DNA of 64,000 bases from Psettodes erumei. Lineage: Eukaryota > Chordata > Actinopteri > Pleuronectiformes > Psettodidae. Every line of letters begins with the position of its first letter. The first letter of the stretch is position 1. The stretch spans positions 2,535,501 to 2,599,500 of the forward strand of contig JAFBJZ010000874.1 in assembly GCA_016785225.1 (NCBI GenBank). The letters are read 5' to 3'. The translations under genes were made by a program, and so were the position numbers. Below, piece by piece: positions 13,248 to 25,722 of this stretch. The notes beneath the pieces were generated by a model that was given only the letters and a program-made list of their open reading frames with translations, ran no database searches and was not told where the DNA came from.

Positions 13248-14221
13248 GTGGGGTTGGTGGGGGTAGGTCTATATTAAGACATCAGCATACTAGCCAGTTG
13301 CTTTGAGTGCTGCTAGCTGGCAGGGTTGCCAAGAACTATCTGAAAAATAGAAAACCAACTCATTTACAAATAGGATATTTTAGTCAGCACCACACACTGT
13401 CCACCTACATGCTTGTAAAAATGAACAAAATACGTGGTAGTTCCCACTACATTAAACAAAAATATTAAAATACTTAATGGAGAAAAATGGTGCTATACAA
13501 AGAAGCACTGTCTCTGCCTCCCTTAGCTCTCTCTCTGCTGCTGCTGATGCCTCTCTTTAGGAGGAATGTGCATCACCCTAAAAGACTTTATTCATAAAGC
13601 TACATTATAATGCTACATTAACCACAATTTGCAAAAAAAAGAGCTCAAAGATATTTAAGGCAACATAGTGAAATGGGTAATGAAAAAGGCCCAATAGAAG
13701 GCACTAACACTTAAAACTTTGTCAGTTCTGGTGCTTAACATCACTCAATGGTTAAACACAAACCACATGGCACCTACAACTTAACAGTAACACACAGTAA
13801 CCAAGAAATGGATGTAATTGTAATAAAAAATGTGATAAATAGGAGGGCATTGTAATTTCCATTGGTACTTCTAACAGTCATACTTTCAGTTTAGTCTAGA
13901 AAGACTGACATTAAGAGAAAAACAAAACAATAGGATGGATAGTGAGCAACTGAGAGAGAAACATAACCGGATTTGCAATATGAATCAATGCAGACACGCA
14001 AAAATAAATAAATCACACAGCAGATGCTTTCTACTTTGGAGGAGAATTCAGTCTCATTTTTTACCTCTGCATTTCCTTTTCATTCATTCATTACATCAGC
14101 TCCGACATGAGGGACATCCCACAGTAAATACAAAGAAAAGCACAATGACAAAAAGAAATGTTTCTGTGTAGTTTCTGTGGCTTCTCAATTACGGAACTAT
14201 TTGGTTGAAAAAGGGCATTAC

Positions 14222-14333
<112 letters not shown>

Positions 14334-15582
14334 ACACTTCATATCCTCCTGTTTGGCTGCAGTAACCTGTGCCTAAATCTTAAAACAACTCAGTATTTTC
14401 TTGCTAAAAGTAAAAAGAAATCTACCAAACAACTTTTATTCTTCCTCTAGTTAGTACTTTACCCCACAAGCTGGGTTATGGATAGTTTATTTGTGAAAAA
14501 CAAACCAATCCATTAAGAACTGAGACGTTACTGCCATGTGTAGATTAGCGGATCGTAACTATATTGTTCAATGGTACTTCTATTGGTCAGATACTTCACA
14601 GGATACGTTTCACTTCTGCACCACAAAGGCCAGACATATGACTTTGCTACACAACCACTGTTGTCTCATCCAGTCATGTGATCATATTGCAGTATGAAGG
14701 CTCATAACCATATTAATATCTACTGAAGTCCTAATAAAACTTAAGACTCCTCTTATTGATTCAGGCTCAACTCAGCAAGACAATCTGAGACAGAACATAT
14801 GCCAGCCTACACATGTGGATACCAGTTGAAACATGGGTTATAGGGGTTACTGTTAGATTGCAGATTTGAATAACATCAGCCTCACTGCAGTTCACTGACA
14901 CTCAACTTCATCCTGGAAATGGACAGGGGATTACAGTCCTTTCATGACCAAATTCACTGGGTTTGAATGACAGAAAAATTTGATTTGTCATCAGATGGTT
15001 GAATAGCTTGTCCTTTTTTTGACCTCAGTGGGTCAAAAGCCCTTTATTCAGACTTCAGTCAGCTCATTTTTTTTCTCTAGTTTGAAGAAAGGTTTGTATG
15101 TCAAAACTGGAGTGTTTGTTTTTTGCATATCTGCAGCTGATTGCATGTAAGGGGTTATCTAAGGAAGAATATTTCTGTACTAAAACTGATCTGCACTCAA
15201 AGTGTGAGTGAGACCTGAATGGAGTAATGTGATATGAAGAATCACAGCCCACACCTCTGCTTGTACTACAGATAATCTGAAGAGTAAAAAAAAATATTTT
15301 AACTAGAAAAGGTTTTTTCTTTTCCATCGAACACTTTCAGGATGGAAACCAAATAAATTTATTTTACTTAACATGCATTTAACACTTACATTTTCCATCC
15401 TTCCTTTCTTACTTACTTACAATGAGTGCACGAGCTGCACAAATGGCAAATTTTATATTGTAATACAAAGGCAAACAGAGGTGCACAAAGGTCAGTGCTG
15501 TGCTTTCAAAATACTTCTCAATTATGGTGTTGTACTGAAATCACAAATCTTTTAAACTTGTAATTTTTTTCCATCTTAGTCA

Positions 15583-15710
15583 AGCAGCTATAGCGGCTAA
15601 GGGACCAGTTGGTTGTAAACTGGGGATTGAAGTATTAGTTTAGCCAGCCACCTCAGTCTTTCCCCTCCAATGCCCAGGGCATTCCAGTGGTACCTTGTGT
15701 GGAGGCTTTT
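15583..15710 (+). mobile_element. Possible degenerate tRNA-derived SINE
   Basis: TAGCGGCTAAGGGACCAGTT could be an A-box head. It is followed by a diverged B-box zone (GATTGAAGTATTAG) and a CCACCTCAGTC-TTTCCCC body with GCCCAGGGCATTCC. This order recalls another class of fish SINE, but conservation is weak and no tail or duplication is clear. Confidence 0.3.
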
Positions 15711-18700
15711 AATAATGACGCTTGTTTGAATCCTGGAACAATGAGCAGCGGCTGCATTTCAGGGCTGACACTGCAGTAAAATGCCATCACATTGCCCAAA
15801 AGGCTAAACTCAACCCAACTGTGAAATCTGCTTCTCAGAGAGCGAATAGTGAAGGACAGAAAGAGGGAATACGAATTACTTCAGTATACAGGGCCATAGG
15901 CATGCTGATAGGTGACCATGTTGAGGTTGCGTATTGCTATAAATGGCAATTTTATTCTTAAGCCTCTTTTTACCTTTTAAAAACTATGATGAATATGACG
16001 ATCATGATGTGGAGCAATGGGTTTTACCAACAACAATCACACAGACAGATTTATGGTAAACAGGTAAACACAGGATAACATCTTACTATTTATGTGTTTA
16101 ATGCTGCACATTAAATGTTCATCAAAAAAACTCATGGGTTTTGTGGTATGAAGTTGATGTGAACCAGCAAGGTATGCAGGCAGGTGGACATACAGAGAGC
16201 AGACAGGGGGGATGCACCGCATCAAACCAGTGGAATAAAGAACAAGTCAGATACATCTCAACCTGCCTCCACAACAAACTCTCCTTCCCATCTGTTTTCC
16301 TCCAACTCCTGGACTTCAGGACTGTCACACAACAATTAGGGAATGTATAAGGATAGGGGAGGTGGTAAGGACAGACATGTAAATGGAGTACGCATTTTTG
16401 TATAGTCTGGCTTTAATCACAGCTGCAGCCCACCCCCACCCCGCCCCCCGAGCCCGCTGATTGCGATGCAGCTGCAAGTGCAGCTGGGAAACCTCGCTGA
16501 ACCATGTCACAAGATGAATCGTAATCAACTGTATGAGGACATCTGGTTCTGGATGGTGAATGGATGGAGAAAAGCAGTGAACAGTCTTGAAAGCATTTTG
16601 CAAAAGAGCACTCCACGCAAAGCTGTAGTTAGCATGGTGGCGCTGGCTCGATGGGTGTTTTTTGAGCAAAACAGCAACATGTTCATCCAATTTGCGCCAA
16701 CACTTCCAGCTTTCGTTATCATTCAGGAAAAAAACAAATTAAGGGTTCATTGTCCAGATGTCACAATGTCACGATCTAGTCAGCTGGATACAGATAAAAG
16801 ACTGGGTTCATATCCACCAGCTAGGTTAATTTAGTTTGGTAGTTGTGGGTTATGGTCAGTGAATGGAGGTGTGTTTTGAAATTCTACATCTAACATCAAG
16901 TGGGTGGGTTCTTTTTAAGCACATTTGACACCAGGTCTGTCCACTTTACACTACAGTCATGTGTAATCTGTTGACGCAACATCAGGCCTTTTTACGAGTT
17001 TGCAGGTTGTGCTGGTCCTTCCCTTTCTCTTTTTGTACTATAGCATTCCCAGGGAGTGGTGGTGCCAGCGATAACCCAGAGCTTATATCAAGGAGTCGAG
17101 GATCATACTGCTGCCAAGCAAGGTGAGGTGATCTGTCACACCGAGGTAGCCCCTGGGAGAGCACAACACAGCAACAGCAGGCATGCCTGATCACATTCAT
17201 ACACACATTATATTTCGCTGTATATATAAACCACATAATACACACCAAAACGCAGTATTAAATCACCAAACCCTCTTAAAGAGCTCCAATGTTTGGATCT
17301 TCAACTTTGTCCAGTACAGAATACACAGAGCTAGTTTGACTATATGACAGTTCACTCATGCTCCCTGTACATAACACAAAGCCACCTACATGCTTACACA
17401 TAAAAACACGCAAGATAATCATATTTGGCTCTCAAGCTATAAGCTAAACATGGCGATTAATATACCAGCACAAAGACATAGAACAATACTTTTGTCCTTT
17501 GAACCATTTGGAATTTTAAACCCAGAAAAACCATACAAGGATTCACTTTACCATCTCAGTAGCATTGTTTATCATAGCAGGTATTGTCATGAGTCTTGCA
17601 TCAACTATTGCCTGAGTTACCACAGCGTATCTAAAAAAATGATCTATTTTGAATCCCTGCAGCCTCCAAAATGTGGCAAAAATACAGTACAACTGTATAA
17701 GAAAGAGAGATGAAATTAATGTCATAGAATAAAATAGATTTTATGGTAATGCACAGTAACTGACACATTCATGCTACCTGTGACAGCATCAGGGAGGCGC
17801 TCTGCCATCACGCTAACAATCCTAAACAGTGTGATCCCCTAACATCATCTCATCTTACTCTCCAGAGAGTTAGCAGGCAGCAGTAAAATGGGGTGAGCAG
17901 AAGAAAATGAAGAAGGGTGATGAGGAGCAGGAGGGAATGAAGTGGGGAGGCAAAATTGGAAAAAGAAAAAAAACACAATTTGGTTTTGTAAATCTTTGAT
18001 GCATGAGAGCACAGCAGGGAAGTGAGTGCATGCATGCAGTATACTGAGCACAGGTTGTCATAGAAAGATGGACAGTCACTGACATGTAAGTTATCTTTCG
18101 TAGTTGTCGAATGCATTGTGAAAATATATGAAGTAAATGGAAATAAAGTCTTGCAGATACTGTATCAGCCACTTCATTTATCCCTATTTCTCATCCCTCT
18201 GCCTGGCTGATGCATCAATACATATGTTCAGTAGACCAAACAAGAAATTGACTCTGTGGCTAGGTCGCTGTACAGCACTGCATGTCTTACAGTGTTGCAA
18301 AGACATTATATGAATACATGACTGGAAGGGACAGGAAAGAGTGAAAAAGATGAGAAGAAAAAATATGGAGGATATACAAGTCTGGGAAGCATTTGAGTAG
18401 TGCAAGTATTGCACATAGTAGATGGCAGATATAGGCATTCTACTTCACAATGCAATTCAGCTCAGCAAAGAGTGTAAGAAAATACAGTTACGTTGGTTGT
18501 ACTTTATATTCAAAAAACAAACCTTCGAGCCAGTTTTCAATTGGTTAATATGAAATAAAGATAGCATTCACCTTCACTTTTAGGTGAATTCTGAGCAACA
18601 AGTAGGGAACTTGAAACTTTACAACTCAATTTGAAGGTGCAGTTCACACAAAAAGACACATACTGTATGTCAAGTGGAGAAAACTGATCAGGAGCTACCA

Positions 18701-18920
18701 GTGCTAGCAATAAACAATATCTATATCAAATATGTAATAATAAATAACACATTAAGTTATGTTGAAGTCATAGGTTGATTATCAGGCATTAATACAATTA
18801 GCAGAAGCATTTAAGTGGCCAGGTTCCCCGTCAGCAGGATCATTTTCTCAGTATTGCAAAATTAGGTGGAATTTGTCGATAATTATTATGTTCAATAATG
18901 AAAAAGGTTGAGGAACTCAC

Positions 18921-19584
18921 CAACACATGAGCCATCGAGCTCCTCATACCCAACGCTGCAGACGCACCTTCCCAAAGGAACCAACCAATCACCATCGGCT
19001 CCACAGAACAGTTTGGGTGTGTCTCTTTCTTCGGCATGGTCAATACATGCTCCCCTCACCTCCACCAATGAGGAAGAGTCCACACGAGGTACTGTGTCAG
19101 GAAATGAGGCTAGGTTCCTCAGCGTGAAGGGACATTTCTTGTAGTAAACCCTCACCGAAACTAGGGCAATGCAGGCGCCGATGTCCTGGAATGCCAGATA
19201 GAAACCCTTTCTGGTCATGGGTCCCACCTCGCGCACCTCCGTATTGAGCTTTAGGATGCGATCCCCGAGATCCATCTGAGTGAAGCTCTCATCAGCAGCG
19301 ATTGTGTCAATCTTGGTGTACTGTGCAGGCTTGAATTTGACACCATGAGTCTCATCAGTCTCATGGTAGAAGAGGTTGAAGGTCTCCTTGCAGGTGCCAG
19401 ACACCCAAGGGATTGAGTTGCAGTCCCGCAGGGTGAAGCGAAGCTCCACGTAGATCTTTTGAGCAGCCTGTCGAGAGATCCAGTTGGAACGAAGCCAGTT
19501 GTTCTGGTTGGGCTCCATCACATTGCAAACCTGGAAAGTATGGATGGGCCGGTTGTGCTCGTCCATCTCCGTGATAGCATCCCA
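18921..19584 (-). CDS. epha3: EphA3-like receptor, exon 3 (664 bp): ephrin-binding domain and start of cysteine-rich region
   Basis: Encodes residues 49-269 plus one base, starting WDAITEMDE and ending DGSCV. Residues up to about 199 complete the ephrin-binding jelly-roll domain: [75 protein letters not shown] and YYKKCP. By family analogy C68-C186 and C103-C113 should be its two disulfides. From about 222 (LVEVRGAC) the sushi-like/cysteine-rich region begins, with cysteines 228, 242, 255, 257 and 268. Splicing: acceptor tttactctttag, donor gtgagttc after GTTG. The length equals the usual Eph exon 3. I see no N-X-S/T sequon in residues 24-269; the sequon I recall near CVNNS of EphA3 reads CIDHA here. 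Class A is supported by the short segment around [11 protein letters not shown]. Confidence 0.95.
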
Positions 19585-22500
19585 CTAAAGAGTAAATCAA
19601 AAGGGGGATGTTGTGGTGGGGTAGAGGTGGAAAAAAGGGGGGGGGGAGAAGGTAAATAAACAATAAGAGCAAAAGTCTCACACTCCTCTAGTGGCCCTTA
19701 CAGGCAACACTTTTCAATATGTAAGTTATGTGGAGCTTAAAATGTAAATTTTGTCCTGATTGAGGCACTAAAGGATATGACATGGGGTTACTGAAATTAT
19801 TTCCATGTGTGGGAAGACTACAACCCAGACAATTTTGTAAAAGACTGGGGACAATGGATGTTTACGAACCACTTCTCTTGCTCTGATTGATTGTACTTGT
19901 CTTCACCCACTGCTTGGATGGAAAAATTATCCACTCCATGGCTACCGATATGAAGTTTTTCTCAGTTTCTCTCTGCTACAATGTCACAGAACTGAAGACA
20001 TAAGCAGAGAATGGCATTCACCATAAGAGATACTCATGGCGTGTAGTAAACCCATATTGTACTAGCAAACTAAGAGGGGGGAGGGAAAGAAATCTGAATC
20101 TGAATCAGCAGCTGAAGAACACAATGAGAAGGACACCCTTATCACCAGTTATTCTTGAAGATGCATGCACATCATATACTGAATTGGATGAACTACAGGT
20201 GTATGTCTATGATCTGCAAAAGAACACGAACATATCAGGCCTCCATGGAGACACAGAGGGTTTGAATGTTTCTGATTTAGATCTGTACTGTATATTGCAG
20301 GTACGACTTGAGAGAGAGAATATTTCACCGGAAAGCAGAAAGCGGGATGGCATCTGCTTTTATGTACCTCAAAAGTGGTGCAAGTCTGTAGTTGTACAGG
20401 AGGTAGTATGAAAGGCTATCATTGCTGACAGCAGTGTTATTGTATCTCTTTCCAGGCGTTATCATGTCCAAATTTGTGAACTGGTGCAACTGACAGATCT
20501 TTTAAATTTAAAATGTACCACAAACTAAATAAATCTTAATCTCACCAAAACACAGTCATTCATGCCACCAATGCTAAAATTATCCAGATGTACAAAGTGA
20601 AGATTGAGAGTTAGTAAAAACAGACATGGGATTGCAAAAAAAAGGCTTGAAAGTGATTGCAAGGTGCTGTTAACTGTGTACAATTGTGCTATGTAACTAT
20701 TTTTTAAGTATGTAAGTCTTTATAATAATAGTGTTTTTTAATTATTTTTCTGTGTGTTGGTGAGTTGTCCATGTGTGCTCTGCTTATTGAAAACTAGTTG
20801 TCTCTTTTCCTTTCATTCCTTCAGGTCTTTTCCTGGTGGACTGACTCCTAGAACAACGTTTGACTCCAGCTGCCTAGTCATCAGCTCTGCAGCTCCCAGG
20901 TCACATGATCAGCGTGTATGGCAGCTTTGCGGGGTCACCAGGTTACCTGTTCCCGTGTTGATGGGAGAGAAGTTAATGGGGGTTTTTAGCCCCCTGGTCC
21001 TGCACTGGTCTCTGGTTTTATTAGAGTGGGGACTGGCTACATGGGTGACCTCAAAACCACCCAACATCCAAGAATCAAATTACTTGCCTGGGAAAAAAGG
21101 GCTCTCAAATCACTTTGCTTATAATGCAGCACTGGACCCTCTGTCAGCTGCAGTGTTTGCCTTTCAGTGTGTGCTTTATATTTAGACTGCTATTCAGACC
21201 TTCTTTTTTTGATGGTTGGTGTGTATGTATCTGTTAGAACTACCCTTACCAATGTTGTTACTTCATATACACTGCTACATGTAACTCTGTATAAAAACAC
21301 TGAATACATTTGTGGGTGGATTTTCATAGGACTTCAAAAATATGATCAAATTCAAATGCAGGATAAAGGCAACAGCATTCATTCATAACTTTCATACCAG
21401 GCATCAAAAGCCCAAACTTGCCTTGACACTAAGCAGCCAAACCCTGCAAACACTCACTTTTCGACAGCAGTATGCACACTCAATGCTGACTTTTGCTTTG
21501 AGCTAAACACTACAATCAGTGGAGACAAGCGAGAGATGCACTTGGGAGGTATGTACAAGGCCAAGTGAAAATTGATGACCAACAAAACATATTCACATTC
21601 CCATCCTTCTGTATTGAAATGTGAACTGATTAAATCACACAGATGCACATGTTGTCATCCTCAGGACTGGGGGGAGGGAACCCTATTCCAATTAATGGCT
21701 AGAAAACAGCTCTTCTATAAGCAAACACAGTCACACACACTAAGAGCTGGTTCATTTACCACTACTATTTGCCTGATAAGCTTGCACATTTAATAAGCTG
21801 TTTTGCACTTAGCTAAATATTACCTCTTGATGAGAGTAGTAATCAAAGCCTAATGTTTGCTTTCACATACTCATTATCCTTTTTAATAACATGTTCTAAT
21901 TCAATCATCCAAAGACGACAGGCTTTAATCTGCTCTTCCCTCAAGGTGTAATTGTAGCATTACACGCAAATAAATTGATTTTGATTAGATATGATACTGC
22001 CCATCACACAGTGCATATAAAAAAATCCCCATCTAAAAATGACAGTTTTGCTCTCCACTTCAGCCAAACAAGAGACAATGCAGACTGTCTACTCATTGCA
22101 TCACTTTTCCAGAAATAGTACTGTCATGAACATGCGAATTTAAGTACGTTTCGTCTCTTTTCTGTTGAATAACAATCAGATACAATTTTCAGATCTTATT
22201 TGTTGATTTATTGTGTGACTAATTAATATAGCACAGTGCTTGTCTTTTAAAAACCGCAATGCCTTCTGTATGTCAAAATGTTTATCTTATGACTCAAACT
22301 TTAGATTTTTTTGACAGGCAGCCTGCAGCAATCATGGGAACTTTTTTCAACCACCACTTCAAGACAAACGATGTGATCAGTTTTGTGAAGAACAGTTGTG
22401 TCACACTGTTGTTTTCATCAGCACATTCAAATTGTGGTTTTTAAACTACTAGGTGTACGTATTGACATGCACACTTATGGACTCTCAACTACTGCAGAAT

Positions 22501-22589
22501 ACTGTATATTAGAATAGATCTGCTAATGCAATATCTAAACAATCGGTTAAACATAATAATATTATAACATAATATCACATCTGGAACGT

Positions 22590-22773
22590 GCCACGTAAAA
22601 ACATGAAAATCACAATCTACCATCAAGTAAAAGACTTAAAACAGTACACATGGGTATACATGAGAGACTACTATGTTTGATTGTGACTTGAAGATGAGAT
22701 CGTATTTTATGATCAATTCATGTGGAAAAGAAGCTCATTCCAAAGGGTTTACTTACTTTTTCTTGCCACTGTA
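22590..22773 (-). mobile_element. Decayed terminal part of a Tc1/mariner-like DNA transposon
   Basis: Read on the minus strand from 22773 it starts TACAGTGGCAAGAAAAAGTA, then AAACCCTTTGGAAT, a ttttccacatgaattgatca segment and a CAAGTCACAA motif. I recognise this as the terminal sequence of a transposon family abundant in teleosts. TA at 22772-22773 fits the TA target of the Tc1 group. The opposite end and any transposase reading frame are absent, so this is a solo, diverged end; its inner limit is approximate. Confidence 0.55.
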
Positions 22774-23808
22774 CTTAATTTACTTATACATCTGCACTTA
22801 TTTGATTAAGTATACAATTATCTAACTAACAATGTTTCACTGTACTTCACTCTTAACACATATTTAATCAAATTTAAAACTGATTGCTTTTTTAGTCGCA
22901 TTTATTAATAACACAGATTAGTCAAAACTGTGATGGATTTTGCACAGTTTTCTGTCATTTCATAGAAGAAGAGATTAATACAAAAACACTCAGAAGACTA
23001 ATCGATAATAAAAATAATCATCAGATGCAGCCCCACGCAGATGCTCAGCTTGATCTGTACGTGGAACTTGCACTCACTTTGAAATGTGCTGATTCAATCC
23101 ACCCTTTGGGCCTTTTCAATCTGATTTGACCACTTAGTCAGCTTTTGACCTGCAGGGGTGTTTGTAGGGGGAGAAAAGATGCATCAGCACCCTTGGGCTC
23201 AAAGACTTTCTTTTAACCATGGTAAGCTCTACAGCTTAGGAGACTTACTGAAGAAAATTATACAGGATAACACGTCTTAGTTCAAAAAGAAAATGTTTGA
23301 CATTTCCAGACTGGAGACGTGACTTGGGAATTTAAAAAATGCATGGAAACAAGAGCAAGCATGTTTATGTTAAAGACGCTAACAAAGTGAGGTTTTTGTA
23401 CAAGGGATATTGCACAACTACATCAATGGCTTTAAGCTCAAACAGATAAAGACAAGATATATCAAAGATATATTTGATAGCCTTGATGCTGCATATTGCT
23501 GAAAATTGTGCGCACTTGTGAGGATTCCCAGACCTATAACAGAAAATATTTTCCCGTTGACAGCATCAGTTTAGTTTAGAACAACATATTTCATTGTAAA
23601 AATGTGTGATACTAAATGTCCTGATTAAACTTCATGGTCCGACAACACAGGGGCAAGAGCAACCAAGCAAACTGCTGAAACCCCCAGTCGATCACAAATC
23701 AGTAGTAAAAGTAAAGGACTGCCACTTTACTGGACAACTACAGCGTAACTGTTTGTTACTGTATGAATGTCTGCTAAAAAATGACAACTGAGCTACTGTT
23801 TGTCTCAA

Positions 23809-23846
23809 CACACACACACGCACGCACGCACGCACGCACGCACACA
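23809..23846 (+). repeat. (CA)n(CACG)n microsatellite
   Basis: CA units pass into at least six GCAC tetramers and return to CA. The CACG section keeps CpGs inside a simple repeat. Confidence 0.93.
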
Positions 23847-25644
23847 GAACAAGGTCAGACATAGCCCTCAGTCTTTCTGTCCAGGACATTTTTTACAGTG
23901 CAAGGAAGACAGAATCTAATATCTTGGTATAAAACTGAGGCCATTTCTCCTATTAGACTGCAATCTTAAATACAAAAGCACTGAATTTGAGACAGAGGGA
24001 GACAGAAAGCAGCAGGCAGAGGAGATAACGAACAGAATGTGTTGGGAATGTATAGAGGTCTGTGAGTAACAGGGTTCATCAGAAGATACAAGGGGATTAC
24101 TAAAGTTAGGAGGCAATGGAATGAGCTGAAATGCCGTTGCAGATAAACTGTGGCCAGAGACAAAGAGATAGAGGCAGATACGTCAGAGTGATTTGTCCCA
24201 AAGGGGGGACACACATGCTGCTTGAATCCCCAACTAAACACCAGTCACAGCTGATCTAAAGGCCTCTAAGACCTTTACATCTTGTCAGCGAGCTGATAAT
24301 GTCACGCAGCTATGTGGTGGCCGCCCTCCAAAATAAGATGCCCTGCTGCTTTGTATTTACAAAAGAAGGGAATCATGTTTTTTTTTCTAAATTGTCTTGC
24401 AGGCAATGAAATATATCTCCTTCTAATTGACTTCAAAGTAAAGGGAGTTTCAGCGACAGCATCACACCTTTGGGCAATAGCCTGCAGTGCACAGGACTTA
24501 AAGAAAAGCCTTACCTGGCCCTCTCACTACTTTGCCATCCAGACTTAACACATATAATGGAAAAATGGTCAGAAAATGGGGCTGAGTAATTGCAGGATGG
24601 GACCAAGACACTTATAGCCCCTCTCTCATGTTAAAGAGAGACAGTCATTTTACTGGACACTCGCCCAGAGGTGCACTTCTTTTATTAAAACTGTGAAAAC
24701 CCTTTGAGAGCTGCACTTTTAACTATAGTGTCATAACCTGCTCCGCTTGTCCTCAATTGAAATTAAACATTTCGCAATCCTAAAGGTTCCCACCTCTCGA
24801 TAGGGTGTAAGGTTGTAAAGAAAAAGAATGAGACACAATTTAAAGGTCAAATGTCCCTCTGTGTGAATTAGAGTGTGTTACAGCCCACAATAAAAGAATT
24901 ACTTAATAATTATATTACTGACAGAAAATACTGGGGCAGGTTAAAGATAGTGCTTTAAATGGTTTACTATTATACTGGGCTGGTGATCACTGTACAAAAA
25001 GGTTTCTTCTTTTTTTTTTTACAGATTTGACTGCCACACACACAGTTTTAGTCCACGTTAATTGCACTGAAGGCTCCTTAATTCTGAGGGTATTTCATGC
25101 AGCTATCATGGCTATTTTGTTGCTGCGAACAAACTGAGTGGGAGTAAGTGGCCATTAGAGGAGAAAACTAACCACTGTTGTACTGATGCCATGAGACAAA
25201 GTCTATGTATTCATAGGATAGATAAAAAAATTCCCAAACTCATTGATGAACACGCACGCACCGAATAAAACACAAAAGTCTGCTTGATTCACTCTGTGGA
25301 TGTATGTGGATACACACCCACACAGACCCACACACACAACGGTACAATGCCATCGCATTATATTATGTATTTCAAGTACTAGCAGTTATGTAGGATGTAG
25401 CAAATGGACTCGCTCTTTTTGACTGCACAGTAGGCATTCATTACATTTTAAAGTATGCCGTTCTTACCATCAATTTCATCACCCTAAACCAGCAGCAGGC
25501 ATGAGAAAAGTACTGAAACATCAAATACATATGCTTTACATCTGAAAATACAGCACTGGGCTGAAGATGTCCTGCTAAAAGCCTCAGTCTGCTTTTTTTC
25601 TTCTCAACTGTCTCCAAGTGCTTTCTCATTGTGGGAATTGTTCT

Positions 25645-25722
25645 TGAACTGTGCCTTGAAATAATATATGTTGTGAATTGGTGCTATACAAATAAAACTG
25701 GATTGGACTGGATTGAATTTTT
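25645..25722 (+). mobile_element. LINE-like 3' tail (teleost CTTGAAAT...GGTGCTATACAAATAAA type)
   Basis: Contains a CTTGAAATAATATATGTTG stretch, then GAATTGGTGCTATACAAATA followed by AAACTGGATTGGACTGGATTG, the short tandem end typical of a very common teleost 3' tail that I associate with L2/CR1-type LINEs or their dependent SINEs. Only the tail is present, as expected from 5' truncation. Class assignment is from memory. Confidence 0.5.

Noticed and set aside
20754..21185. 143-codon open frame on the plus strand
   Set aside because: Looks like a chance frame; no domain and no paired exon.
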